DNA of 64,000 bases. It comes from CAYVQZ01 sp964453435 (lineage in GTDB: Bacteria > Abyssobacteria > SURF-5). Position 1 is the stretch's first letter. The number at the start of each line of letters is the position of its first letter. A model generated the notes under the pieces. That model had not been told where the DNA came from. It did no database searches and saw nothing but the letters and a program-made list of their open reading frames with translations. Location of the stretch: NCBI GenBank assembly GCA_964453435.1, contig CAYVQZ010000002.1:1-64000 (forward strand), in the 5' to 3' direction. Shown one piece after another: positions 33,622-43,282 of the stretch. The position numbers and the translations under genes were made by a program.

Positions 33622-34389
33622 ATGGAAGATATTGTCACAAAAAAGGATAGGCTGGACAGGCTTCTGGTAGAGTTGAAGCGTGTCCCCACTCGGGCCAGGG
33701 CGAAGGCCTTAATCATGTCCGGACGCGTAAAGGTTGACGGAGAGATTATCGACAAAGCGGGGTCACTGGTCAGGCCGGACAGTGACATTGAAATTACTGA
33801 GGGACCCGAGTTTGTCAGTCGGGGCGGCGAGAAACTGGAGCATGCCATTGACCATTTCCGACCCCAACTGGAGGGTCGGGTTGCACTCGATGTGGGAGCC
33901 TCGACGGGAGGCTTTACCGATTGTCTCTTGAAACACGGAGTGCGCAAAGTATACGCGGTTGACGTCGGTTACGGACAGCTTGCGTGGACAATACGAAAGG
34001 ACCCCCGTGTCGTGGTGATGGACCGCATAAACGCGCGAAATTTGAAACGCAGCATGCTTGAGGAGCAACCGGAGATCGCCGTGATAGATGTTTCTTTTAT
34101 ATCTCTCACACTCGTTCTGGCGCCTGTCGCCGATGCGCTTGTCGACAAAGGAAAAATACTTGCACTGATAAAACCCCAATTCGAGGCGGGGCGCGATAAA
34201 GTTGGCAAGGGCGGAGTCGTGCGTGACCCGAAAGTCCACAAAGAGGTTATCGGAAAGGTGACAGCCCACGCACGGCGGCTTGGCCTGCTGTCAAGAGGCA
34301 CGGTCGAATCGCCCATTTTGGGTCCGGCGGGCAACAGGGAATTCTTTGTTTGTCTCGAGAAGGATGCCGGTTCCATCTCACGGGAGTAG
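33622..34389 (+). CDS. tlyA: TlyA-family rRNA 2'-O-methyltransferase
   Basis: S4-domain RNA methyltransferase of the TlyA/hemolysin A family, which 2'-O-methylates ribosomal cytidines. The 255 residues start with an S4 RNA-binding domain (RLDRLLVELKRVPTRARAKA and VKVDGEIIDKAGSLV). The FtsJ-like SAM domain follows, with FVSRGGEKLEHAI, ALDVGASTGGFTDCLL, AVDVGYGQLAW, DVSFISLTLVL and ALIKPQFEAGR. The start is ATG 33622, with a TTG codon just before it. First gene of a five-gene operon; the tlyA-nadK-recN order is conserved in many bacteria. Confidence 0.95.
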   Translation: MEDIVTKKDRLDRLLVELKRVPTRARAKALIMSGRVKVDGEIIDKAGSLVRPDSDIEITEGPEFVSRGGEKLEHAIDHFRPQLEGRVALDVGASTGGFTDCLLKHGVRKVYAVDVGYGQLAWTIRKDPRVVVMDRINARNLKRSMLEEQPEIAVIDVSFISLTLVLAPVADALVDKGKILALIKPQFEAGRDKVGKGGVVRDPKVHKEVIGKVTAHARRLGLLSRGTVESPILGPAGNREFFVCLEKDAGSISRE

Positions 34390-34396
34390 GGCCATA

Positions 34397-34936
34397 ATGT
34401 CGATAGTGCGGTGTCCGAAATGTCGAGAGCTTATGCAGCCGCGGGAAATAAGCGGGCATTACGGCGCCAGGTTCTCGCTCTTTCAGTGTCCCGAATGCTC
34501 GGGCCTCTGGTTGGACAAGGATATCGCCTTTGCGATAAGCAGAGATTCGGCCGTCGAGGTGGAATCCGATGTGGAGTTTGAGGAGGTGTCCACCGTACCT
34601 CGAGAGGCGCCGCTGTATTGTCCGCGTTGTACGGTCTATCTGATGGAGCAAAGCGGAAACGGCCTGCCGAAGGGACTCCACGTGGATTATTGCACGACAT
34701 GTCACGGTTTCTGGTTCGACAAGGGCGAGCTGATGATTTACAAGAGCTACCTCGAAGAAAAAAAGAAACGGAGCCGGAAGAGGCTTGGTGATAGCGAAGC
34801 TGCAAGGAGCAGGGAGAAGCAGCGCCGTGAGCGCATACGAGAGCAGGGCCGAACGGGGGACATCTCTTTGCATGTCCCTTACTCCGGCATGGCGGCTGCG
34901 AGACTGTTGAGCAGGGTCTTAGGATTTCTGGGATGA
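34397..34936 (+). CDS. double zinc-ribbon (TFIIB-type) protein
   Basis: A 179-residue cytoplasmic protein with two zf-TFIIB-like ribbons: CPKCRE...CPECSGLWLD (about 6-41) and CPRCTV...CTTCHGFWFDKGEL (about 78-116). Each knuckle pair ends in the LWLD or FWFDKGEL helix typical of this family. A long basic helix (EEKKKRSRKRLGDSEAARSR) follows. The function of these bacterial ribbons is unknown. It sits between tlyA (7 bases) and nadK (ATGA overlap), where no gene is usual. Confidence 0.82.
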   Translation: MSIVRCPKCRELMQPREISGHYGARFSLFQCPECSGLWLDKDIAFAISRDSAVEVESDVEFEEVSTVPREAPLYCPRCTVYLMEQSGNGLPKGLHVDYCTTCHGFWFDKGELMIYKSYLEEKKKRSRKRLGDSEAARSREKQRRERIREQGRTGDISLHVPYSGMAAARLLSRVLGFLG

Positions 34937-35820
34937 TGGATATACAAGAGAAAAGGTCTGTGACCAAAATCGGCATCATAGTGAACCCGACCAAGACCGA
35001 GGCGTTTCCTCTCATTGGAAGGGTAATTTCCTGGCTTTTGGAAAAAGGTGTGGAAATAGTTCTTGATTCTTCTGTTTCCGATGCGATAAGCATGCCTGTG
35101 GAATCGAGTCCTCCCAAAGATATACCCGGCCATGTCGATTTCATCGTGGCGTTTGGAGGAGACGGCACCATGCTGAACATGGCCAAGCATTTCAATGGAG
35201 TGGCGACACCGCTCATGGGTATCAAGGTGGGCGGCCTCGGATTTCTCACCGGCGTTACCGAAGAGGAAGTGTTCAGCACGCTCGAGGAAGTATTGGCGGG
35301 TCGGCACAGGATCGAGCGACGAATGATGCTGAGCTGCTCGGTCATACATTCGGACGGCACAAAACACCGCGAGCAAGAGGCTCTGAACGACGTCGTTATT
35401 CAAAGGGATGCTTTGGAGCGCATTCTCACGCTTGAGACATATGTTGATGAAGAATTTCTCGCCTCGTATGCGTGCGACGGCTTAATCATCTCGACGCCGA
35501 CCGGCTCGACCGCTCATTCGCTCTCGGCGGGCGGGCCGATTGTATACCCCGAGGCCGAGGCCATTTTGATAACTCCCATATGCCCTCACATGTTAACGAA
35601 CCGTCCGCTCGTGCTCACCGCGGACCAGGTGTTACGGGTGGTCGTGGTCTCACAACAAGCCTCGCCCGGTTTGATGATTGACGGTCAGGTGGCGGTCGAA
35701 CTGCATCAATGGGACCAGGTTATCGTTCGCAAGTCTCCTTTTTCGATCAATCTCGCCGCCTCGTCGAGGAAGAGCTATTTCGAACTTTTACGCACCAAGC
35801 TCAACTGGGGACGCCGCTAA
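34933..35820 (+). CDS. nadK: NAD kinase
   Basis: ATP-dependent phosphorylation of NAD to NADP. The 295 residues show GGDGTML (75-81, with catalytic Asp77), GIKVGGLGFLT, EALNDVVI and the glycine-rich TPTGSTAHSLSAGGPI. Length is normal. Most homologues have GxxxGxLGFL with Asn; GGLGFLT is within variation. The start overlaps the zinc-ribbon gene stop by 4 bases; recN follows after 4 bases. Confidence 0.96.
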   Translation: MMDIQEKRSVTKIGIIVNPTKTEAFPLIGRVISWLLEKGVEIVLDSSVSDAISMPVESSPPKDIPGHVDFIVAFGGDGTMLNMAKHFNGVATPLMGIKVGGLGFLTGVTEEEVFSTLEEVLAGRHRIERRMMLSCSVIHSDGTKHREQEALNDVVIQRDALERILTLETYVDEEFLASYACDGLIISTPTGSTAHSLSAGGPIVYPEAEAILITPICPHMLTNRPLVLTADQVLRVVVVSQQASPGLMIDGQVAVELHQWDQVIVRKSPFSINLAASSRKSYFELLRTKLNWGRR

Positions 35821-35824
35821 TCTC

Positions 35825-37549
35825 ATGCTGGAAACGCTTCACATCAGGAATTTCGCGCTGATCGACGAACTCGTGGTCCCGTGGAGGCCGGGACTGAACG
35901 TGTTGACGGGCGAAACCGGCGCCGGTAAATCGATTATTATCGATGCCATGAGTCTCCTGTTGGGCGAAAGGGCGGCCGGAGCCTTCGTTCGCAAGGGCGC
36001 TCAGTCCGCCGACATCGAGGCCTTATTTGATATATCGTCGTATGTGCAACTCAAGGAGCTTCTGGACACCTTCGAGCTCGATGGCTCTCGCGACGAACTG
36101 CTGCTCAGACGCCTCATCACCGCCGAAGGAAGAAGCAAGTGCCTGGCGAACGGGTCGGTTGTGACGCTTGCAATGCTTTCAAAAATCGGTGACCTGCTTG
36201 TTGATATCCATGGGCAGCATGAGCATCAATCATTACTCAGTTCCGCCAAACACCTCTTCTTGCTTGACGAGTTCGCAGGACTCGGAGCAGACGTGGCTTA
36301 CATCAGCCAATGCTATCAGCGACTGAAAGAGCAAGTCTCGACTCTGGAACGCGTGAAGGCTCGCGAGACGGCACAAAATCAGCGTGCGGCCGAGTTGCAG
36401 CAGGAGCTTGAACTCCTCGATAAGGCCGGTTTGAAAGAGGGGGAGGATGAAGAAATCAAGTCGCGGAGAGATGTGATCGCGAACGCGGAGCGAATTCACC
36501 GGCTCGCCTCGGAGGCATATGACGTGCTGTCTGGTGGCGAGATGCATCCCCAGCCTCTTGTGCATATTTGGGACAACATAATGCATGCGCTGAAGGAGAT
36601 AGCAGAGATTGACCAAACTCTGAGGGGACTCGTGAGCGAGTATGACGAGCTCAAGTTCAGGTTTTCCGACTTGGCTGACACTCTGCAGTCATACCTCGGA
36701 CGACTGGAATACGATGCGGCGGAACTCGAGGCGCTGGAACGGAGACTCGAGGCGATATCCAAACTCAGGCGACGCCACGGGTGCGAATCCCTGCAAGCTT
36801 TGCTCGAACTCAGAGAACAGATGCGACACGAATACGAACAACTCACTGGGACGGCCGGCGAGAAGGCCCGCCTGCAGAGCGAAATCGAAAAAGCCAGCGA
36901 GGAAGTCGGCAAGATGGCCATGGTGCTTTCTCAGAGAAGAAGGGAGGCGGCGGGCAGGCTCGAGAGAAAAGTGCAAACGCACCTTCGCGACCTTGGCATG
37001 GGCAGAGCTCGTTTTGTCGTGTCGTTGAAACAGGAACAGTCTCCGGATGGACTCGCGAGATATAAAGACAAAACTTGGAAGCTCTGGAGCACCGGAATAG
37101 ATACGGCCGAGTTCTTGTTCTCTGCCAATGTCGGAGAACCGCCGAAACCGCTTAAAGCGATTGCATCCGGCGGAGAAATTTCGCGCATCATGCTCGCTAT
37201 CCGCACCATACTTGCCGAGGCCGACCACGTGCCCGTAATTATTTTCGATGAAATCGACGTCGGAGTCGGCGCCAGCATGGGGATGCCCATCGCCGAGAAA
37301 TTGTCCTCCGTCGCATCTTCACGCCAGGTAATCTGCGTGACTCATCTCCCGCACGTGGCCGCGATGGCCGATAATCATGTGGTGGTTGACAAATTGGTGC
37401 AGGGTGGACGCACTCGCACCGAGATATCCTTCGCTTCGGGGCAGGACCGCATTCGGGAAATTGCGAGAATGCTCGGAGGGGAGGCGACCGGCCAAATTTC
37501 GCTCCGGCACGCCGAGGAATTGCTTGGGCTCTCCCGAAAGGCGAAATGA
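35825..37549 (+). CDS. recN: DNA repair protein RecN
   Basis: SMC-like ATPase acting early in double-strand-break repair. The 574 residues open MLETLHIRNFALIDEL and hold Walker A GETGAGKS (29-36). A long coiled-coil region spans about 150-420, and ASGGEISRIMLAI is the ABC signature. Walker B IIFDEIDVGVGA follows, with a switch histidine in VTHLPHVAAMA. I start at ATG 35825; the frame extends upstream into nadK but that part is shadow. The stop overlaps the FG-GAP gene start (ATGA). Confidence 0.96.
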   Translation: MLETLHIRNFALIDELVVPWRPGLNVLTGETGAGKSIIIDAMSLLLGERAAGAFVRKGAQSADIEALFDISSYVQLKELLDTFELDGSRDELLLRRLITAEGRSKCLANGSVVTLAMLSKIGDLLVDIHGQHEHQSLLSSAKHLFLLDEFAGLGADVAYISQCYQRLKEQVSTLERVKARETAQNQRAAELQQELELLDKAGLKEGEDEEIKSRRDVIANAERIHRLASEAYDVLSGGEMHPQPLVHIWDNIMHALKEIAEIDQTLRGLVSEYDELKFRFSDLADTLQSYLGRLEYDAAELEALERRLEAISKLRRRHGCESLQALLELREQMRHEYEQLTGTAGEKARLQSEIEKASEEVGKMAMVLSQRRREAAGRLERKVQTHLRDLGMGRARFVVSLKQEQSPDGLARYKDKTWKLWSTGIDTAEFLFSANVGEPPKPLKAIASGGEISRIMLAIRTILAEADHVPVIIFDEIDVGVGASMGMPIAEKLSSVASSRQVICVTHLPHVAAMADNHVVVDKLVQGGRTRTEISFASGQDRIREIARMLGGEATGQISLRHAEELLGLSRKAK

Positions 37550-38988
37550 GACGCCTGCGCTATCTTCTTTTTCTGCCCATTTTCTTGTTCATAACGAATC
37601 CGTCGGCCTCCTCTTTGCACGCGGCCGAGAGAGGCGTCGGATTCACCCCAATTGTGCTCACCGTTGCCGGTGTTATGCTTCAGGCGGATTCCGGCGACCT
37701 CGACGGCAATGGCGAACAAGACCTCGTACTTGTTTACAAGCCGTCGCGCGAATCATATGAGAAGTGGTGCGCCGTTCACTTTCAGCAAGATGGCGCGATT
37801 AAAAACAGTGCAGACCTGCAAATCTCTCTGGGCGACAGCGTTAGCGCCATGGAAGTTGCCGACATCGATTCCGATGGAACGGACGAGTTGTATCTGTTTG
37901 ACAATGACGGAGCGCTTCGGCTCCTTTTTGCTCCTTCGTTTTCCGGGGAGCCGGAGAGAGTGCTTCAGTGCAAGACAATCCTGCCCGGCATCAGCCGACA
38001 CCTCAGCAAGGTCTCATGGATGAACGATATGAATTCGGACGGACGAGTGGATGTTTTGGTTCCGGTCGCCGACGGAATGAAGCTCTTTTTGAACTCCGAA
38101 AATTCGGGATTCATCGAATCCGGCGTGCTCGAGTTTCCGCTGAAGGGTTCGGTGAAAGGCGAGGGCGGGCAGAATTACGTAAGCTACCGGCTGCCCCACA
38201 TAACGTTCTCCGATTTCGACGGCGACGGGCATACTGATGTGGGCGCATTTGACCTCGAACGGATGGACTTTTTCCTGACAAATGGCGGCCCCGTTCCCAC
38301 GCAGCGCGTGTGGTCGCCGCTCGTCAGAAAGTTCACCAAAGATTTTGTCGCTGCGACCGGCTTCCAGGACCTGAACAACGACGGAGTTCCCGATGCGGTC
38401 ATTGTTCTCATGTCACAGAAAAAGAATCTCCAAAGCGAAGTGCAAATTTATTTCGGAAGGCAGGACTTATCGTACGCAGACCAGCCGACACATGTTTATT
38501 CCGGCGACGCGAGACTCATTTTGCCTCTGTTTCTTGACGTAACGGGTGACGGAAAAATGGAGATGCTGCTCCAGGATATCGACGTTGGGTTCGGCTTCTT
38601 CCTCAACTACTTTTTAGCTAATCGCATTCGGGTCAGCACAGGATTGCACAAAATTTTGCCGGACGGCACATACGACGCCAAGCCGTGGGTTCAACGGCCG
38701 CTTTATATACGGGTAAGCGAGGCCGGAACGGAACCCGCGCGCGGGGTGGGCGATTTCAACGGCGACGGTCTCGATGACCTGGCCGTTGGCAGAGCCGAAG
38801 ACCGGTTGTCAATTGATCTCGCCGATAAAGAGACCGGCCTGTCCGGAGAACCCGGCCACGAATATTCGGTTCCCGCATACGGAGCCATGTCGACATTGGA
38901 CCTGAACTCGGATGACCGGAGCGACATCATCATTCTGTATTCGGAAGAAGAGAGGGCCGGTCAAATAACGGTGCTTCTGTCGAAGTAG
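37546..38988 (+). CDS. secreted FG-GAP/VCBS-repeat protein
   Basis: A 480-residue exported protein. A signal peptide (RRLRYLLFLPIFLFITNPSA) is followed by about eight D-x-D-x-DG-x-x-D calcium-binding loops, for example GDLDGNGEQD, ADIDSDGTDE, SDFDGDGHTD, QDLNNDGVPD and GDFNGDGLDD. These are the blades of an integrin-alpha-like beta-propeller. Such proteins bind Ca2+ and ligands at the surface. Its start overlaps recN by 4 bases, which is odd for a surface protein and may reflect convenience of transcription rather than function. No catalytic motif. Confidence 0.88.
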   Translation: MRRLRYLLFLPIFLFITNPSASSLHAAERGVGFTPIVLTVAGVMLQADSGDLDGNGEQDLVLVYKPSRESYEKWCAVHFQQDGAIKNSADLQISLGDSVSAMEVADIDSDGTDELYLFDNDGALRLLFAPSFSGEPERVLQCKTILPGISRHLSKVSWMNDMNSDGRVDVLVPVADGMKLFLNSENSGFIESGVLEFPLKGSVKGEGGQNYVSYRLPHITFSDFDGDGHTDVGAFDLERMDFFLTNGGPVPTQRVWSPLVRKFTKDFVAATGFQDLNNDGVPDAVIVLMSQKKNLQSEVQIYFGRQDLSYADQPTHVYSGDARLILPLFLDVTGDGKMEMLLQDIDVGFGFFLNYFLANRIRVSTGLHKILPDGTYDAKPWVQRPLYIRVSEAGTEPARGVGDFNGDGLDDLAVGRAEDRLSIDLADKETGLSGEPGHEYSVPAYGAMSTLDLNSDDRSDIIILYSEEERAGQITVLLSK

Positions 38989-39137
38989 TGTGCCGCTTCC
39001 TCCCTCCAAATCGCCGCACAGTTGTGCCTCGGGTGGGGAATGTTTTTCTCCCGTCATTTCGTTCCTGCCATTCTCATGAAAGTCACGACGAGAATTGACG
39101 GCCTTCGGGTTAGCAGGACGGGGGAGGGGATTGGAAA

Positions 39138-41117
39138 TCAAGGGTAATTGTTTCGGCCTCGTTTTAACACTTGGAAGCAGCCGAAGGAGACCTCCGGCTC
39201 ATAGTTATCGTCAACTATCCGGGCGATTTGCGGGTATTGCGCAGCGAACCCCTGGTAGGAGAGCGCATCGTGCGGAGACGCGGGCACTCGCGAAAGGACA
39301 ACGAACTTGGGGTTGCTCGCGCGCAGTTCCTCCGCCGTCCGCTCCACCTCCTCTTGAGAGAAATATCCGGGCCACAAATAAACGAATTTCGTGGGAGCGA
39401 GCCGTTCAGTGAGAAGGTTTACGACCGCAAGCGACGGGAGTCCGGCGATGGTGTCGTCCGGCTCCGTGTGTTCCTTTAAATAGCGTATAAGCTGACCGAA
39501 CATATCCGCGTATCCCGTATCGAAAATTATCCCTGCTCCATCTGCATCGAGACGCGTGACATCCCGTCTTTCCACCGACCAGCCCCACGCGACCCGCTCG
39601 GTCTTGAGGAGCAGCCGTGCCGGACCGAACGCTCTCCCAAGAAAGAAGAGAAGCAGCGCAAGGACAAAAATGGTCTCCAAGCCGCGGTTCTCGCGTGACA
39701 AGCCGGTCTTTCTTTTGAGCCACCCTGCCCCTCGATGGATAAGGAAGAAGCTCAACACGATCCAGGGGGCGAAACCAAAACCAAAGTGGTTGAGGTCCTG
39801 ATACGGAAATGTTTGCTGCAGCATGAGGGAGGCATACATAAGAACAGAGAGAGAACGGAAAGCCTCTTCGGTGAGTCCGTTCTCACGAACATGGCTCACG
39901 AAGAAGACTGCGTACGCCGCGACGACCACCACGGGAAGATACATGTACAGCTCGGGGTTCCATTGAGCCGACAACAAGAAATTCAGAGTAGTATTCGTGC
40001 AGAACAGGTACAGCAGCGCCGCGGTCAAAAGAATACCTGCCATCTGAACGCTTCTGCGGTTTTTCTTCCGTCGAGTCCAGAGAAAGCAAGCAATCGTCGC
40101 GAAAACGACAATCGTTGCGGGGAAGATGAGAGCGGATGAAGGAAGCCGCGGGAACGGAACGACCATTTCTCTGAGTCGCCATGTTTCACCGACCAAAAGC
40201 ACTTTCTTCAGTAAGCCGAGAGTGCCGAGTTCAAAGGAAAGAGGGATAAACCAGGGAAGTATTGCGCCCAGAAACCCTGCAGCGAGAAAACATTCATAGA
40301 GCAAGAGAGTCGTCGCTGACGGATTTTCGATTGGCTTGTCTCGTGAAATCCGGAAGACCGGGCAGACCCACAGCATGAGTCCACATGCCACAAGCGCCGG
40401 TGTCGTAAGCAAAAGAAAATTGTGGACCGTCCTTTCTCTCACGTACAGCATGGGCAGGACTGCCCCGAATACCACAACGAGAACGAGAACGAGAAATTTC
40501 GACAGCAACCCTTCCGCCGGATTCTGCTTGTTCTCTCCAACTCGCCAGAACACGCCCATCAAGCCGAACGCCGCCACCGCGAACACGCCGATGCTCTGTT
40601 TGAACGAAAAAGCCATCCCGGCGGCGATGCCGGCAAGGACGACGGGGCCGATGGCGCCTCTTTCAATTGCTGCCATGACGGCATAGAGTCCGCCGAGACC
40701 GATGGGTACCGCGTACCACGAACTGTACGGAATGTTGAGAATTGGCGGACCGAAGAAGACGAAGGCGAACGCACACCACACCGACAACCAGCGCGGCATC
40801 ATTTTTAAACTGATCGCAAAAAGACACAGGCTCGACAGGAACCCGACGGCGGCCAGTCCGTATTTAACAGCCATGATACGCGCGCCGAAGGTTTTGAAGA
40901 GCAATCCGTTGACATAATAAACGGCGGGTGGCCAGAACGGGTCGAAATCGACATAAGGAGTCTTTCCGAGGGAAAGCAGATAGGACTTGTAGAGGATGAA
41001 GCCTTCATCGGCGTGGTGCCACGTAACGGGAAAGGAGAGTTCGAAGGGAGCCAGCAAAACATATGCGCATCCAATGAGCGCGAACGCGAGAACGAGCGCA
41101 ATATGTTTCATGCCCAT
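39138..41117 (-). CDS. GT-C-like membrane glycosyltransferase (copy A)
   Basis: A 659-residue polytopic protein with about 12 helices. The first loop HHADEGFILYKSYLLSLGKTPYVDFD carries an acidic pair as in PMT-type enzymes, then FWPPAVYYVNGLLFKTFG. A soluble end of about 130 residues (DMFGQLIRYLKEHTEPDDTI) completes it. The gene at 48510-50576 has the same arrangement (DEGYLLYNF, FYDIYGPGVYF, then a domain with IEFIRSHVEPDQPI), so the two are paralogues. The start is uncertain: TTG 41150, ATG 41117 or ATG 41111. It ends the minus-strand envelope cluster. Donor and acceptor unknown. Confidence 0.75.
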   Translation of the reverse strand: MGMKHIALVLAFALIGCAYVLLAPFELSFPVTWHHADEGFILYKSYLLSLGKTPYVDFDPFWPPAVYYVNGLLFKTFGARIMAVKYGLAAVGFLSSLCLFAISLKMMPRWLSVWCAFAFVFFGPPILNIPYSSWYAVPIGLGGLYAVMAAIERGAIGPVVLAGIAAGMAFSFKQSIGVFAVAAFGLMGVFWRVGENKQNPAEGLLSKFLVLVLVVVFGAVLPMLYVRERTVHNFLLLTTPALVACGLMLWVCPVFRISRDKPIENPSATTLLLYECFLAAGFLGAILPWFIPLSFELGTLGLLKKVLLVGETWRLREMVVPFPRLPSSALIFPATIVVFATIACFLWTRRKKNRRSVQMAGILLTAALLYLFCTNTTLNFLLSAQWNPELYMYLPVVVVAAYAVFFVSHVRENGLTEEAFRSLSVLMYASLMLQQTFPYQDLNHFGFGFAPWIVLSFFLIHRGAGWLKRKTGLSRENRGLETIFVLALLLFFLGRAFGPARLLLKTERVAWGWSVERRDVTRLDADGAGIIFDTGYADMFGQLIRYLKEHTEPDDTIAGLPSLAVVNLLTERLAPTKFVYLWPGYFSQEEVERTAEELRASNPKFVVLSRVPASPHDALSYQGFAAQYPQIARIVDDNYEPEVSFGCFQVLKRGRNNYP

Positions 41118-41179
41118 AGGATGCCAACCAGTATGCCTGTTTTTGACCAACCGTGTTTGTCGGAGCCTTCAGGAGGAAA

Positions 41180-42958
41180 TCATTCAATGTAGCCAAGAGC
41201 CTTCAATTGATTCGAGAGCTCGTCGGTAAGTTCCCTTCGAATTGCGGGATGCCGATTCATATTCTTTCGAAAATCTTCTGCCATCCCCCTGTGTTTCTCC
41301 AAAATGTCCGGCTCCTGGTTGCTCAGATTCAGGATTTCCCGTGGATCGGACGCAATGTTATAGAGCATTTCCTTATTCCGTTCCGTGAGGTTTATATATT
41401 TATAATCTTGCGTACGGATTGTATACATGTGTCCCATGGGTTCCGCGAGCGCATTTTCCGAAAAACTGATAATGGTCCGGTTTGTGTCAGCAGCCTCATC
41501 CAAGAGGTCTATGAACGGCCGCGCCCGCAAATGCGCGGGAACATGAACGCCGGCCCATGTCAAAATGCTGGGCATGAGGTCCGTCAGCGAAACGGGTGAG
41601 CGAACCCTTGCGCCGGCGGAGAGCGATGGGCCCGTTAGTATGAGCGGAACCCGCACCAGTTCGTCATACAGGGAATTTCCATGGCACAAAAGCTCGTGCT
41701 CGTAGAATCCTTCGCCGTGGTCGGAGGTTAATATGACCAGCGTGTTCTTTCGGCAATTTCCATCATCAATGGCGCGGAATAGCTCATTCAGTTTCGAGTC
41801 GACTTTCTCAATCCTTTCAATATATGCGGTCCGCAGACTGTCCAGCATTGAGTCGTCCACGGGCTGTCGAAATACTTCGGTTCCCCCGAGGTCAACAAAA
41901 TAGTCGTGCACCTCATACGTGTGAATGAAAAGGAAGAACTCGCGTCGCGGGTCGTGTCTCTCGATAAATCTCGTGCCGTTTTCAATGGGATCGCCGATTA
42001 GCGCGTCCTCGAGAGGAGCGCTTGTGAAGGGGTGCTTGAACATGTGAAAACCTCGGTCGAAACCATAATTCGGGCTTATATAGCCGCCCCCCGTAAATGC
42101 AACGGTGTAATAGCCGTCGCCACGGAGTAGTTCAGCCATTGTGGGCACTTCGGAACCTAAGGCCAGGACGGTCATATTATGGGTCGGATTCACGCCGTGT
42201 TCCGAGGGGGTCAGTCCGGTGAGCATGCTCATATGTGACGGGACTGTCCAGGGAGATGTCGAATATGCGCGCTCGAACAGCAGGCCGCCTCTCGCCATGT
42301 AATCGATTGACGACGAAACACCCAGCGATGCTCCATAGCAATCCAGGAAATCAGGTCGAAGAGTGTCGATAGATATGAGCACTATATTTCTGTTCGTTGC
42401 CTTCTTGACCGCGGACAGGGCGACCGGGTAACCAGTACTGATTCCTGTTCCGGTGAGAGCTATGGCAAGAAGGACAAGCACGCGGTGTAGGAATTTTGGG
42501 TTGAGCGCGCGGCGCATCGACGTAAGGGACGCATGGCGTATTTCGGGACGAAACGTCATGAACAGCAGAAAGACGAACAGTGCGGGGGGAATGTTCATGA
42601 GTAAAGCGGAGAGGTATGCGTGAAACGCTTCGTTTATGACAACATGCCGTTCGAGCGCCGGTTGAGTCCACCAGATGAGGGCGGGCAGACACAGCGCGTG
42701 CAGCCGTCTCAACCGGGCGTCGTCCTCATGAACTTGTAACAAGTCAATTAGAACGTGTCGGAGAAACCATATGAGGCTGGTGAAGAAGCAGGCGACTGCC
42801 ATCCAGAGCAGCGCCATCCAAATCGCTTTTTCACCGCTGCTCATATACGATTGCTGAAAATGAGACCGCAACAAAACAGCCGGCGCAGTCGCAGACGCGA
42901 GTATCGCCATGGCGGCTCGACCGTTCACTCGCCATTTTTTCGAGTCAGTCGGTGGCAA
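41180..42958 (-). CDS. membrane-anchored sulfatase-like enzyme (Thr at nucleophile position)
   Basis: A 592-residue member of the alkaline-phosphatase/sulfatase superfamily. The first 190 residues contain four or five membrane helices, so the catalytic domain faces the periplasm. Metal-site residues are visible: Asp198 in VLISIDTLRPD and the ILTSDHGEGFYEH pair. At the position where formylglycine sulfatases have CxPSR, this protein has TVPSH (Thr238), so it cannot form formylglycine. A Thr nucleophile is used by phosphoethanolamine and phosphoglycerol transferases. It ends LKALGYIE like the 52719 gene. TTG start at 42958, ten bases after AGGAGG; a GTG start 18 codons earlier lacks an SD. Confidence 0.85.
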   Translation of the reverse strand: MPPTDSKKWRVNGRAAMAILASATAPAVLLRSHFQQSYMSSGEKAIWMALLWMAVACFFTSLIWFLRHVLIDLLQVHEDDARLRRLHALCLPALIWWTQPALERHVVINEAFHAYLSALLMNIPPALFVFLLFMTFRPEIRHASLTSMRRALNPKFLHRVLVLLAIALTGTGISTGYPVALSAVKKATNRNIVLISIDTLRPDFLDCYGASLGVSSSIDYMARGGLLFERAYSTSPWTVPSHMSMLTGLTPSEHGVNPTHNMTVLALGSEVPTMAELLRGDGYYTVAFTGGGYISPNYGFDRGFHMFKHPFTSAPLEDALIGDPIENGTRFIERHDPRREFFLFIHTYEVHDYFVDLGGTEVFRQPVDDSMLDSLRTAYIERIEKVDSKLNELFRAIDDGNCRKNTLVILTSDHGEGFYEHELLCHGNSLYDELVRVPLILTGPSLSAGARVRSPVSLTDLMPSILTWAGVHVPAHLRARPFIDLLDEAADTNRTIISFSENALAEPMGHMYTIRTQDYKYINLTERNKEMLYNIASDPREILNLSNQEPDILEKHRGMAEDFRKNMNRHPAIRRELTDELSNQLKALGYIE

Positions 42959-43012
42959 AGTCTTTTCTCCTCCTAAGCGACCCTGCTCCTGTTCACAGAC
43001 TCTGTGCCCCAC

Positions 43013-43282
43013 GGGTGCACATTTAACCGAAAGATGGGCATAGGAAAACCCGCCCCGGATTTACGGACCAAGCTTGTCGAGGTCGTACAATCGGGACTGA
43101 GTCCGTCCGATAATTCAATACGTGGTCGTTTGGCCAGGGGACAGTCCCCTTCGGGACAGTTTCACTGTCCCCTGAACAGAGAACCTCCATACGAAATTAT
43201 CGGACAGTCTCCTTGTCCCCGAAGCGCGGATTGCCCAATCGCGGGTCAGATACGTTTCCGTGATCCCTCTCTGCAAACCGAT
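43013..43282. other. repeat-bearing gap in the envelope cluster
   Basis: About 270 bases with several GGGACAGT and ACTGTCCC blocks and no gene. It contains the palindrome at 43135-43174 and probably separates the sulfatase-like gene from the SGNH-MBOAT pair. Confidence 0.55.
43135..43174. repeat. REP-like palindrome CAGGGGACAGT...ACTGTCCCCTG
   Basis: Perfect 11-bp arms (43135-43145 and 43164-43174). The loop contains CCCCTTCGGG, which forms an inner hairpin. Same end sequence as the palindromes near 541, 27787 and 28451. Confidence 0.8.

Noticed and set aside
34431..35360. 309-residue minus-strand frame opposite nadK and the zinc-ribbon gene
   Set aside because: The translation is serine- and proline-rich noise, and the plus-strand genes carry clear motifs. 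It is a GC-frame shadow.
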